Position numbers and translations under genes: made by a program
Assembly (NCBI GenBank): GCA_002320815.1
Contig: DCLA01000068.1
Span: 62,001-126,000, forward strand
Origin: Myxococcales bacterium UBA1660
GTDB lineage: Bacteria > Myxococcota_A > Polyangia > Polyangiales > Houyiibacteriaceae
Direction: 5' to 3'
DNA length: 64,000 bases
In this document: one piece after another, positions 28,687 through 36,280 of the stretch
Layout: each line of letters begins with the position of its first letter
Position numbering within the stretch: the first letter of the stretch is position 1
The notes under the pieces: model-generated
Seen by the model: the letters and a program-made list of their open reading frames with translations, nothing else
Databases searched by the model: none
Told to the model about the DNA's origin: nothing

Positions 28687-30285
28687 TCAGCTCCGCCGGG
28701 AGCGGACCTCGGCGGCGAAGAGGCGCGCGGCGTCGGCCACGTGGCGGGCGCGGCCGCGGACTCCGTTGCCGTAGACCACACCGCAGATGGCGCGGACCAG
28801 TCCGTAGGTGGTGGGCTGGATGGGGTAGACGCTGACGCCCTTGCCCAGGGGGAGCCGGTCCGTGACCACGGCCTTGGTGTTGCAGCAGGCGCGGAGTCCC
28901 TCGCGGCCGTTGATGCGCCCGATGCCGCTGATGCCCACGCCGCCAAAGGGCAGTGACTGGATCATGTAGGCGATGCCGTAGTCGTTGATCACCGTCATCC
29001 CGCTGCGGAGCTGGCCGGCGATGCGGTCGGCGCGGCGGCGGTCCTTGGTGAAGACGCTGGAGCCGAGGCCGTACGCGGTGTCGTTGGCCAGGCGGATGGC
29101 CTCGTCCTCGCTGGAGACCCGGAGGATGGACATCACCGGGCCGAACTGCTCCTCGTGGACGATCCGCATCGAATGGTCGACGTCGACCAGGACCGTGGGC
29201 GGAAAGAACTGCGGGCCGAGGTCTCGGCGGCGTTCGCCGCCGGCGAGCACCCGGGCGCCCTTGGCCTTCGCGTCGGCCAAGAGCTCTTCGATGATGTCCA
29301 GCTGTCGCGGCATCGTCATCGCGCCGCAGTCGACCACCGAGTCTCCCAGGGGCGCGCCCTGGCGGAGCCTCTTGGCGCCGGCGGTGACCCGGCGGACGAA
29401 CTCGTCGTAGACGGCGTCCATCACGTAGATGCGCTCGACCCCGACGCACATCTGTCCGCAGGCGGTGAAGACTCCGAGCATCGCCTGTTCCACGGCGTGG
29501 TCGAGGTCGGCGTCGTCGCAGACGATCATCGGGTCCTTGCCGCCCAGCTCGAGCACCACGTCGGTGGGACCCTGGCTGGCGGCCTCCATCACCTTGCGGC
29601 CGTTGTGGGGGGAGCCGGTGAAGAAGATCTTGTCGGCCCCGGAGGTCACCAGCGCGGAGCCGGTGGCGCCGTAGCCGCTCACCACCTGGACCAGCTCGGG
29701 GTCGTGGCCATGGGCACGGAGCGCGTCGCGGATCAGCTCCAGGTAGGGCTCGGCGGACCAGGTGGTGTGCTCGGAGACCTTGGCGACCACGCCGTTGCCG
29801 GCGAAGAGCGCGGGGACCGCCGGGCAGAGGAGGTTGTGGAAGGGGAAGTTCCAGGGGCAGATCACGCCCACGACGCCGAGCGGGTGGAACTCCACGCGGG
29901 CGCCCTTCTGGGCCAGGATGCCGCTGCTGCGGCGCTCGGGCCGGAGGTCGCGCTCGCCGTGGGCCAGCACGTAGCGGATCTTCTCCAGGACCGGGAAGAC
30001 CTCGCCGAGCGCCGCGTCGACCATCGTCTTGCCCGAGTCGCGCACCGCGGCCCGGCAGATGGCCTCGTGGCGCTCCAGGGTGAGGTCCATGAGCGTGCGC
30101 ATGACCGCGCGACGCTGGGCGAAGGTGGTCGTGCCCCAGGCGCGCTGGGCGCGGCGGGCCCGGGCCACGGCGTCGCGGACGGCGGCCGCGTCCATGACCG
30201 GGAACTCCCCCAGGGGCGACTGGGTAGCCGGCTCGTGGGCAGGGAGGGTCGCGGTCGAGGCCTGGGGCGCGTGTTCCGTGGTCAT
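28687..30285 (-). CDS. NAD(P)-dependent aldehyde dehydrogenase
   Basis: A 532-residue member of the aldehyde dehydrogenase superfamily, oxidising an aldehyde to the acid. Catalytic features: VVLELGGKDPMIV (general-base Glu, about residue 256), and GQMCVGVERIYV (catalytic Cys). PWNFPFHN marks the N-terminal cofactor region, and EEQFGPV the conserved C-terminal element. It is slightly longer than the usual ~490-500 residues; the extra length is a C-terminal tail (YPIQPTTYGLVRAICGV) similar to membrane-associated or long-chain aldehyde enzymes, though this is uncertain. The substrate cannot be told. Promoter: TTGAAG, 17 bases, TACGGT, eight bases before ATG. Confidence 0.92.
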   Translation of the reverse strand: MTTEHAPQASTATLPAHEPATQSPLGEFPVMDAAAVRDAVARARRAQRAWGTTTFAQRRAVMRTLMDLTLERHEAICRAAVRDSGKTMVDAALGEVFPVLEKIRYVLAHGERDLRPERRSSGILAQKGARVEFHPLGVVGVICPWNFPFHNLLCPAVPALFAGNGVVAKVSEHTTWSAEPYLELIRDALRAHGHDPELVQVVSGYGATGSALVTSGADKIFFTGSPHNGRKVMEAASQGPTDVVLELGGKDPMIVCDDADLDHAVEQAMLGVFTACGQMCVGVERIYVMDAVYDEFVRRVTAGAKRLRQGAPLGDSVVDCGAMTMPRQLDIIEELLADAKAKGARVLAGGERRRDLGPQFFPPTVLVDVDHSMRIVHEEQFGPVMSILRVSSEDEAIRLANDTAYGLGSSVFTKDRRRADRIAGQLRSGMTVINDYGIAYMIQSLPFGGVGISGIGRINGREGLRACCNTKAVVTDRLPLGKGVSVYPIQPTTYGLVRAICGVVYGNGVRGRARHVADAARLFAAEVRSRRS

Positions 30286-30293
30286 GGCGCCGG

Positions 30294-30322
30294 ACCGTAG
30301 GAGGGACGGGGTAGCGCTTCAA
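30294..30322 (-). promoter_or_regulatory. aldehyde dehydrogenase promoter
   Basis: Minus strand: TTGAAG (30322-30317), 17-base spacer, TACGGT (30299-30294), eight bases before the ATG at 30285. It faces the promoter of the GloB-like gene at 30375. Confidence 0.55.
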
Positions 30323-30374
30323 CCCGGTGCCGCCGAGGAGGCGTCCGGGGGTGGTGAGCTGGAGCGAGGAGCCG

Positions 30375-30403
30375 TTGACGTGCGGAGCGGGCGGTCGATA
30401 GAT
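30375..30403 (+). promoter_or_regulatory. promoter of the GloB-like gene
   Basis: TTGACG (30375-30380), 17-base spacer, ATAGAT (30398-30403), then seven bases to the ATG at 30411. The predicted transcription start coincides with the start codon, so a leaderless mRNA is likely. Confidence 0.65.
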
Positions 30404-30410
30404 GGTCGGT

Positions 30411-31280
30411 ATGGAGCACGTCGTCACTCGACCCCGCGAGCCCTTCACCAGCGCCGACGGGCGGCTGGAGGTGCATCAGATTCCGTCGTGGAAGGACAAC
30501 CTGATCTGGCTCGTGGTCTGCAAGGAGACCGGTGAGGCGACCGCCGTCGACGGGCCAGAAGCGGCGGGGGTCCTGGCGTACTGCGAGGAGCATGGGTTCC
30601 GGCTGACGCAGGTGCTCAACACGCATACGCATCCGGACCACGTGGGGATCAACCGGGACCTCGAGAAGCGTGGGCTCCTGGACGAGGTCCAGGTGGTGGG
30701 GCCCGGCCGAAAGGCGGAGGCCGTCCCGGGGATCGACCGGGGAGTGGACGAAGGGGACGAGGTCATGATCGGGACGTGCACGGGGAGGGTGCTCCTCACC
30801 GAGGGGCACATCGATGGGCACGTGTCCTACGTGTTCGACGACTTGCTCTTCTGCGGGGACACCTTGTTCGGCGCCGGGTGCGGTTACCTCTTCGACGGGC
30901 CGCCGGCCAAGATGCACGCGAGCCTGGAGAAGCTGGCGACGCTGCCGGCGGACACCAAGGTCTGCTGCGCGCACGAATACACCGAGGACAATCTGCGCTT
31001 CGCCTGGACCGTGGAGCCCGACAACGAAGCGCTGGCTCAGCGGATCCGGGAGGTCTGGGCCCTGCGAGCCCGGGGTGAATGCTCCGTACCCAGTACGATG
31101 GGCGAGGAGAGAGCCACCAATCCGTTCTTGCGTACGTCGTCCGCGACGCTCCGAGACCGGGTCGCGCACGCGATGGAGCGCGTCCTCGAGAGCGACGGAG
31201 ACGTGTTCGCCGCGACGCGCGCCCTGAAGGACCGGAAGGACTACAAGACGCTCGCGGACCAGGATCTGCCGGTCGGCTGA
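30411..31280 (+). CDS. metallo-beta-lactamase-fold hydrolase, GloB (glyoxalase II)-like
   Basis: A 289-residue hydrolase resembling hydroxyacylglutathione hydrolase, which releases the acid from S-acylglutathione. Metal ligands are in THTHPDH (about residue 72), the His of EGHIDGHVS, the Asp of FCGDTLFGAGCG, and CAHEY near residue 188. The C-terminal helical part contains NPFLRT, typical of GloB. It lies divergently from an aldehyde dehydrogenase, consistent with aldehyde detoxification. I chose ATG 30411 over ATG 30402 because the -10 box ends seven bases before it and itself overlaps the earlier ATG. Confidence 0.88.
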   Translation: MEHVVTRPREPFTSADGRLEVHQIPSWKDNLIWLVVCKETGEATAVDGPEAAGVLAYCEEHGFRLTQVLNTHTHPDHVGINRDLEKRGLLDEVQVVGPGRKAEAVPGIDRGVDEGDEVMIGTCTGRVLLTEGHIDGHVSYVFDDLLFCGDTLFGAGCGYLFDGPPAKMHASLEKLATLPADTKVCCAHEYTEDNLRFAWTVEPDNEALAQRIREVWALRARGECSVPSTMGEERATNPFLRTSSATLRDRVAHAMERVLESDGDVFAATRALKDRKDYKTLADQDLPVG

Positions 31281-31295
31281 CCGGCGCGACGAGCA

Positions 31296-31330
31296 GGGGG
31301 CGGGGGCGCGGGGCACCCCGCCACCCGCCC
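31296..31330. terminator. G/C-rich imperfect hairpin between convergent genes
   Basis: An imperfect inverted repeat of about 15 bases (GGGCGGG...GGGG paired with CCCC...CCCGCCC) between the GloB-like gene and the convergent lipoprotein gene ending at 31338. No T-run. Confidence 0.35.
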
Positions 31331-31337
31331 TACCTGG

Positions 31338-33959
31338 TCACAGGGGCACGCACTGGGTGACGAAGCCGGAGCCGCCGCATCCGAGGCCGGCGCAGCACTC
31401 GCCCGGGGTGCAGACCTCCCCCTCGGCTTTGCAGGCCACGCCCATGTCTGCGCGCCCGCCCATGTCCGTGCCCACGCCCATGTCGTCACCCCCGACCTCG
31501 CGGATGGTCATGAACGGGGGCAGCGAGCCGGGAGTGGGAGCCGGCTCGGCGATCGGCGCGACCCCGGGCGCCCGGACGCGCACGAGGCCCTCGTCCGTAC
31601 CCAGCAGGACCACGCCCTCGCCGCGCGGGATGGCGTTCCAGACCCAGCCGAAGCCCTCGAGCCACTCGCTCGCGCCGCCCATCGAGACCACCGCGCCGAG
31701 GTCGTAGCCGACGACCAGGTCGCCTCCGCTCCCCACCCACAGGATCTGGGGGATGGCGCCCTCGGGCACGCCGACGGGCAGCTCCACGGCCACGAACTCC
31801 GACCCGGTCCAGCGAAGCAGGCCCCGCTGAGCGTCGATGACATGGAGCACGCCCTCGGCATCCAGGGTGGCGTCGCGCCCATCCGGGACCTGGGCTGCGT
31901 CGGCGACCACCGTCACCGACCCGTCCGCTCGGTCCACGCGCGCGAGGCCTCCCCGGCGCGGGCCGGACTCGGTGGTCCACACGTCGCCCTGGACCCGGTC
32001 GTAGCTGCCGGCGTAGATGCGCTCGGTGGCGCTGACCACCCACACCTGATCGCCGTCCGGAACGATGGCGCGCACGTCGCTCGTGGGCAGCCCGGTGACC
32101 TCGTCCGGAGCGGGCGCGTCGCGGGTGGCGCGGACGTAGTGCGTGCTCGACTCGATCGCGCCGACGGAGTTCACGTTCACGCGCGCCGCTCCGCGCGGGC
32201 CGACGTCATAGAGCTCGGGGCCGTCGCCGGTGGCATGGGTGGCCCGGCCGCCGATCCAGAAGGTGTCGTCGTCTTCCCACACCGCGTCCTGCAGGAACAG
32301 GGAGGGACCGATGAACGCCGGGTTCTGCAGCCGCGCGCGGTCGCCGTCACCGATGTACATGTCATCGCGGATCGCGGTGAGGAGCAGGAGGTCCCCCGCC
32401 GGCGACGGGAGGATCTCACTCGGTCCGGCGCGGTTGGGGTGCCACCAGGTGTCCGAGCCCGGCGGGGGCACGTCGACGACGTCGGCCGTGTGATCCGAAC
32501 GCAGCGCCGCCAGGCCCTGCTGGACGTTGAAGGCGAAGCAGCGGTTGCCGGGGAGGTCGTCCCGGAGCCCCACCCAGACCTCGTCGTCCACGACGCGCAT
32601 ACCCCGCACGCCGCCCAGGAAGGGCTTGCGGAAGCTGGGCATCCCGTCCTCCCAGGTCAGCAGGTCGATCCCGCCGTATCCCAGCTTCGACTCGCTGCAG
32701 GGTTGCCAAGCGGAGACCCACACCTCGTGCCGCGCGTCGTCCCAAGCCAGACTCGTCACGTGGTCCCCGGCGAGGCCGCTGTCGCCGGCGGTGAGCCCGG
32801 CGACCGCTACGTCCGGGAGCTGGGAGAGGTCGAGGAAAGCGAGCCCGCCGCCCTCGAACCCGGTGGGGCCGGCCAGGATCTGGCCGCCGACCACGAGCAC
32901 GTCGTCGGTTTCGCCGAGGGCGAGGGTGGTGGCGCCCAGGGCGGCGGGGTCTCGTCGAAAGCCCAGGCTCAGCTGGCCCTCGGAGGCGAGCCAGTCGCTC
33001 GTCTCGCCGTCCCACGTGACGACCCCTCCCGAGGCCGGATCCCAGCTCGCCAGCGCGACGAAGAGGAGCCCCCGGCTGGTCGAGTACACGAGGTCCCGCG
33101 GCGCTCCGCTGGGCACCTCACCGGTACCCGGGACGAGAGTCGCGGCGATGGCGCCGTCGCGGACGAGGGCCACGTAGGGGCTGCTGCCCGCGAAGACGCC
33201 CACGAAGAGGTCTCCATCGGCGCCCGCGGCGATCGGGCCCGGGGTGCCCCCCAGCTCGTCGATCGTGAGCATGTCGCGCACGCCGAGGGTGGCCAGGTCC
33301 AGCTCGAAGAGCCCCGCCCCGGACGCCGCCCAGAGGGAGCCGCCGCTGCGCGCGATCTCCGTGAGCGTGTCCTCCAACGTGACCCCCGGGACGGCGGTGA
33401 TCGCCGCGCTGTCCCCCTCGACGACCAGGATGCCCGTCGGAGTGGCAGCCAGGATGCGGTCGCCGTCGAGGACGACGCCGGCGGTGCTGGTCGGCCCGGG
33501 CAGCTCGAGGGGAACGGGGGACGCGACCACGGGCAGCTCGTCCCACACCCGCACCTCGCCGCGGTCGCGGTCGACGCGGATGAGCTGACCATGACCGACG
33601 GTCTCGGTGCTGCTCTCCTCCGTGACGGACCGAGTACCGATGAACATGCCGTCGGCGGTAGGGGTCAGCGCGAGCGCGGCGCCCCACATACGGGCACCCC
33701 ATCGTTCCACCTGGAGTCCCTCCGATACGGCGCCGTCGGGCCCCAGGTCTTCACCTCCGAGGTCTTGGACTTCCATGTCGACCTCGGCGTCGTCGAGGAC
33801 GACGGCGGCGTCACGGCCGCCGTCGGCGGGGGGCTCGTCGGTGGATCCCTCGTCGCACCCATCGCATGCGATGAGCGGCAGCGCGAGAATACAAGCGGCG
33901 AGCGCGCGAAGGAGGGCCAAGCGCCCGGAGGGCGCCATGCAATCGGGGGTGGACGGCAT
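31338..33959 (-). CDS. large propeller-type lipoprotein
   Basis: An 873-residue lipoprotein: signal sequence with lipobox LIAC (Cys about residue 32), then an Asp-rich linker, then some 750 residues of repeating beta strands with Asp/Gly/Trp turns (GVVLDGDRILAATPTG, ADGDLFVGVFAGSSP, EDDTFWIGG, GSGGDLVVGYDLGA), most like two beta-propellers. The C-terminus holds six cysteines in a compact knot-like module (EVCTPGECCAGLGC). It is probably an outer-membrane surface protein; its ligand is unknown. Promoter on the minus strand: TTGCCC, 16 bases, CATGAT, six bases before ATG. It is divergent from the TIGR02147 regulator and may be controlled by it. Confidence 0.8.
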   Translation of the reverse strand: MPSTPDCMAPSGRLALLRALAACILALPLIACDGCDEGSTDEPPADGGRDAAVVLDDAEVDMEVQDLGGEDLGPDGAVSEGLQVERWGARMWGAALALTPTADGMFIGTRSVTEESSTETVGHGQLIRVDRDRGEVRVWDELPVVASPVPLELPGPTSTAGVVLDGDRILAATPTGILVVEGDSAAITAVPGVTLEDTLTEIARSGGSLWAASGAGLFELDLATLGVRDMLTIDELGGTPGPIAAGADGDLFVGVFAGSSPYVALVRDGAIAATLVPGTGEVPSGAPRDLVYSTSRGLLFVALASWDPASGGVVTWDGETSDWLASEGQLSLGFRRDPAALGATTLALGETDDVLVVGGQILAGPTGFEGGGLAFLDLSQLPDVAVAGLTAGDSGLAGDHVTSLAWDDARHEVWVSAWQPCSESKLGYGGIDLLTWEDGMPSFRKPFLGGVRGMRVVDDEVWVGLRDDLPGNRCFAFNVQQGLAALRSDHTADVVDVPPPGSDTWWHPNRAGPSEILPSPAGDLLLLTAIRDDMYIGDGDRARLQNPAFIGPSLFLQDAVWEDDDTFWIGGRATHATGDGPELYDVGPRGAARVNVNSVGAIESSTHYVRATRDAPAPDEVTGLPTSDVRAIVPDGDQVWVVSATERIYAGSYDRVQGDVWTTESGPRRGGLARVDRADGSVTVVADAAQVPDGRDATLDAEGVLHVIDAQRGLLRWTGSEFVAVELPVGVPEGAIPQILWVGSGGDLVVGYDLGAVVSMGGASEWLEGFGWVWNAIPRGEGVVLLGTDEGLVRVRAPGVAPIAEPAPTPGSLPPFMTIREVGGDDMGVGTDMGGRADMGVACKAEGEVCTPGECCAGLGCGGSGFVTQCVPL

Positions 33960-33965
33960 GGGTCG

Positions 33966-33993
33966 ATCATGCCCCCCGATGGATGCTGGGCAA
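33966..33993 (-). promoter_or_regulatory. promoter of the propeller lipoprotein gene
   Basis: Minus strand: TTGCCC (33993-33988), 16-base spacer, CATGAT (33971-33966), six bases before the ATG. It forms a face-to-face divergent pair with the promoter at 34029. Confidence 0.6.
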
Positions 33994-34028
33994 CCAGGAA
34001 GTGTATTCGCTCAGTATACGGAGGAGCC

Positions 34029-34057
34029 TTGCCCGGTGTCCCGCGCTCCGTCAGTCT
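34029..34057 (+). promoter_or_regulatory. promoter of the TIGR02147 gene
   Basis: TTGCCC (34029-34034), 17-base spacer, CAGTCT (34052-34057), six bases before the GTG at 34064. Between the two divergent -35 boxes lies an A/T-richer stretch with GTATAC-like sequence, unusual for this window. Confidence 0.6.
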
Positions 34058-34063
34058 GAAGCC

Positions 34064-34900
34064 GTGGCCGCGGCGCCGGACGTCTTCGAGTTCCTCGACT
34101 ACCGCGCGTTCCTCGCGGCGTACTACGCGGACCGCAAAGAGAACGGGCGCGGCTTCTCCTACCGCGCCTTCTCGCGCCGGGTCGGGCTGCGTTCGCCCAA
34201 CTACCTCAAGCTGGTGATCGACGGGGACCGCAACCTCTCGGCGGAGATGGCGGTCCGCTTCGCCGAGGCTTGCGGCCTCGCGGGCGAGGCAGTGGCGTAC
34301 TTCGGCGCGCTGGTGGCGCTGGACCAGGCCAAGACCGGTGCGGAACGCAACGCGGCGTATGCGCGGCTCACCGGGTTCCGTCGGCACCGCAGCGCTCACC
34401 GTCTGGAGATGGCCCACGCGGCCTATCATTCCACCTGGTACCTCCCGGCCATCCGCGAGATGGCGGCGCGAGTGGACTTTCGCGCGGACCCCGCCTGGAT
34501 CGCCAAGCGGCTCCGCCCGACCATCGCCAAGAACGACGCCGCCAAGGCCCTGGAGACCCTCCTCGACCTGGGTCTACTCGTCCGCGGCGACGACGGCCGG
34601 GTCCATCAGGGGGAACCCCTCGTCTCGACCGGGCCGGAGCTCCCCGCGCTCCACATCGCCAACTACCACCGCGCGATGATGGCGCGCGCCGCCGCGTCCA
34701 TCGACGAGTTCCCCTCGGCCGAGCGCGATATCTCGTCACTCACCCTCTGCCTGGGACCCGAGGCCCTCGCCGAGGTGAAGCGACGGGTCCAGGCCTTCCG
34801 CCGCGAGCTCCTCGAGTTCAGCGCCACCGACCCCGAGCCCGAGGTGGTGGTGCAGCTCAACTTCCAGCTCTTTCCCCTGACCTCCCCCGAGGAACGATGA
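34064..34900 (+). CDS. TIGR02147 family protein (DUF4423-like, putative regulator)
   Basis: A 278-residue soluble helical protein. The opening DVFEFLDYRAFLAAYY, then FSYRAFSRRVGLRSPNYLKLVIDG (helix-turn-helix-like) and the middle HAAYHSTWYLPAIREMA are the marks of TIGR02147, a family found mainly in Fibrobacteres and delta-type proteobacteria and presumed regulatory. The GTG start at 34064 gives the usual length and N-terminus and sits six bases after a -10 box; an earlier in-frame start would add 27 non-family residues. The stop overlaps the ATG of a lipoprotein gene (ATGA), so the two are co-translated. Confidence 0.85.
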   Translation: MAAAPDVFEFLDYRAFLAAYYADRKENGRGFSYRAFSRRVGLRSPNYLKLVIDGDRNLSAEMAVRFAEACGLAGEAVAYFGALVALDQAKTGAERNAAYARLTGFRRHRSAHRLEMAHAAYHSTWYLPAIREMAARVDFRADPAWIAKRLRPTIAKNDAAKALETLLDLGLLVRGDDGRVHQGEPLVSTGPELPALHIANYHRAMMARAAASIDEFPSAERDISSLTLCLGPEALAEVKRRVQAFRRELLEFSATDPEPEVVVQLNFQLFPLTSPEER

Positions 34901-35559
34901 TCCGCTCCTGGCTCCTCGCGCTCACGCTGATCACTGCCTGTGTCGGCACCGAAACCGGCAACCCCTACGACGGCGAGGGTGCGTTGGGCGCTCGTCCGCC
35001 GATGGGCATCGTTCCCCAACCGACCTACCGGGAAGCCGGCGTCGTTCTGGGCGAGCTCGCGCTCTTCGGCGGGCCCGACTGCGACCGGGTGCGGCCGATG
35101 GCCCAGGGGCCTCTCCGCTACGACCTGCTCGTCGAAGGGGGCGACCCCATCTTCCTGCAGCTCTGGGAAGGGACCTGGTGCGGCGTCCGCGTGACCCTCG
35201 CGCCCGAGGTCGACGAGCCGGTCCTGGGCGTCGCGGGCGAGCTCACCGACGGTACGGCGCTCTTGGTGCGGCTCGACGGGCCCATCACGTTCGACCTCGC
35301 CGCTCGGCCCACTTTCGATCTCTCGGAGGGCGACGGGGTCCACCTGGTCCTCGACCTCCAGGCCCTCTTCGCCGGGACGGACCTGGCGTCGGCTCCCCGC
35401 GTCGGGGGACGGGTGGTGATCGACCGTGCCACCGACCCGGCGCGGACCGAGGCGGTCGAGGGCGCGCTCCCGACGGCCTTCCGCCTCGTTCGGGACGCCG
35501 ACGGCGACGGCACGATCTCGGCGGGCGAGCTCGAGGGCGACCCCTTGGCCGGCGGCTGA
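34897..35559 (+). CDS. lipoprotein with CVGTETGNP motif and EF-hand-like loop
   Basis: A 220-residue lipoprotein: signal peptide with lipobox ITAC (Cys 15), immediately followed by VGTETGNP, a motif I associate with delta-proteobacterial envelope lipoproteins. The body is beta-rich, and near the C-terminus DADGDGTISAGEL is a good EF-hand-like calcium loop. Function unknown. Its ATG overlaps the TIGR02147 stop, suggesting that the regulator-like protein and this lipoprotein work together. Confidence 0.75.
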   Translation: MIRSWLLALTLITACVGTETGNPYDGEGALGARPPMGIVPQPTYREAGVVLGELALFGGPDCDRVRPMAQGPLRYDLLVEGGDPIFLQLWEGTWCGVRVTLAPEVDEPVLGVAGELTDGTALLVRLDGPITFDLAARPTFDLSEGDGVHLVLDLQALFAGTDLASAPRVGGRVVIDRATDPARTEAVEGALPTAFRLVRDADGDGTISAGELEGDPLAGG

Positions 35560-35634
35560 CGCCCGTACCCCACGGCCGGCGCCGTCCCCGCAGCCGACGC
35601 TTCCGCTCGTCCCGGTGGGCCCTATGCATCCCCC

Positions 35635-36198
35635 ATGACCTTCCGGATCCCCGTCATCGCGCTCGTCTTCGCCCTCGCTTGTGGAGGCGGCGAGCCCGCC
35701 GAAGAGCCCCAGCCCGCCGAGCCCACCAGCGGCACGGAGACCGCGACCCCTGCAGCCCAGGCCACGACCCCGCCGCCCGGGCAACGCTCGGAGAACCTCT
35801 CCGCCCTCCAGCCCAACGTGACCGTCTACGTCGAGGGGCCGACTCGCACCACCACCGACGCGGTCTCCGCCGGCGGTACCTCGGACTTCGAGATCACCGT
35901 CCACGTGACCAACGACGGGGAGACCGACCTGGCCATCGACCAGCTCGCCGCGCGCTTCGAGGTCTGGAGCGAGACCGACGAGCGGACCCCGTGCACCCTC
36001 CGGGAGGAAGACGACGCACCCGACGAGGCAGAGGAAGACGACTCGACCTCTTGGGAGGTCACCGCGACCTGCACCTTCCCCACCGGTGGCCGCTACCAGG
36101 TGAACTCCTACGTGGCCTTCGAGGGCGAGGCGTTCGCCGGCGACTTCGACATCGAGCGCTACTACGCCGGCACCACCGAGGTCGTCATCGGCGAGTGA
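35635..36198 (+). CDS. acidic lipoprotein
   Basis: A 187-residue lipoprotein: signal sequence with ALAC (Cys about 16), a Pro/Thr/Ala-rich linker, then an Ig-like beta domain (NVTVYVEGPT, FEITVHVTNDGETDLAIDQL, GGRYQVNSYVAFEG) with an internal acidic insert. No catalytic motif. CTATGC ends seven bases before the ATG, a leaderless geometry with TTCCGC as a weak -35. It stands alone between two transcription units. Confidence 0.75.
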   Translation: MTFRIPVIALVFALACGGGEPAEEPQPAEPTSGTETATPAAQATTPPPGQRSENLSALQPNVTVYVEGPTRTTTDAVSAGGTSDFEITVHVTNDGETDLAIDQLAARFEVWSETDERTPCTLREEDDAPDEAEEDDSTSWEVTATCTFPTGGRYQVNSYVAFEGEAFAGDFDIERYYAGTTEVVIGE

Positions 36199-36280
36199 AC
36201 TCCGGGCAGGTTCGTCCCGCGCAGAGCCCGCTCCGATTCCGTGCGCGCCAGCCCGACCGCCGCCTGATAGCCTGCCCGCG

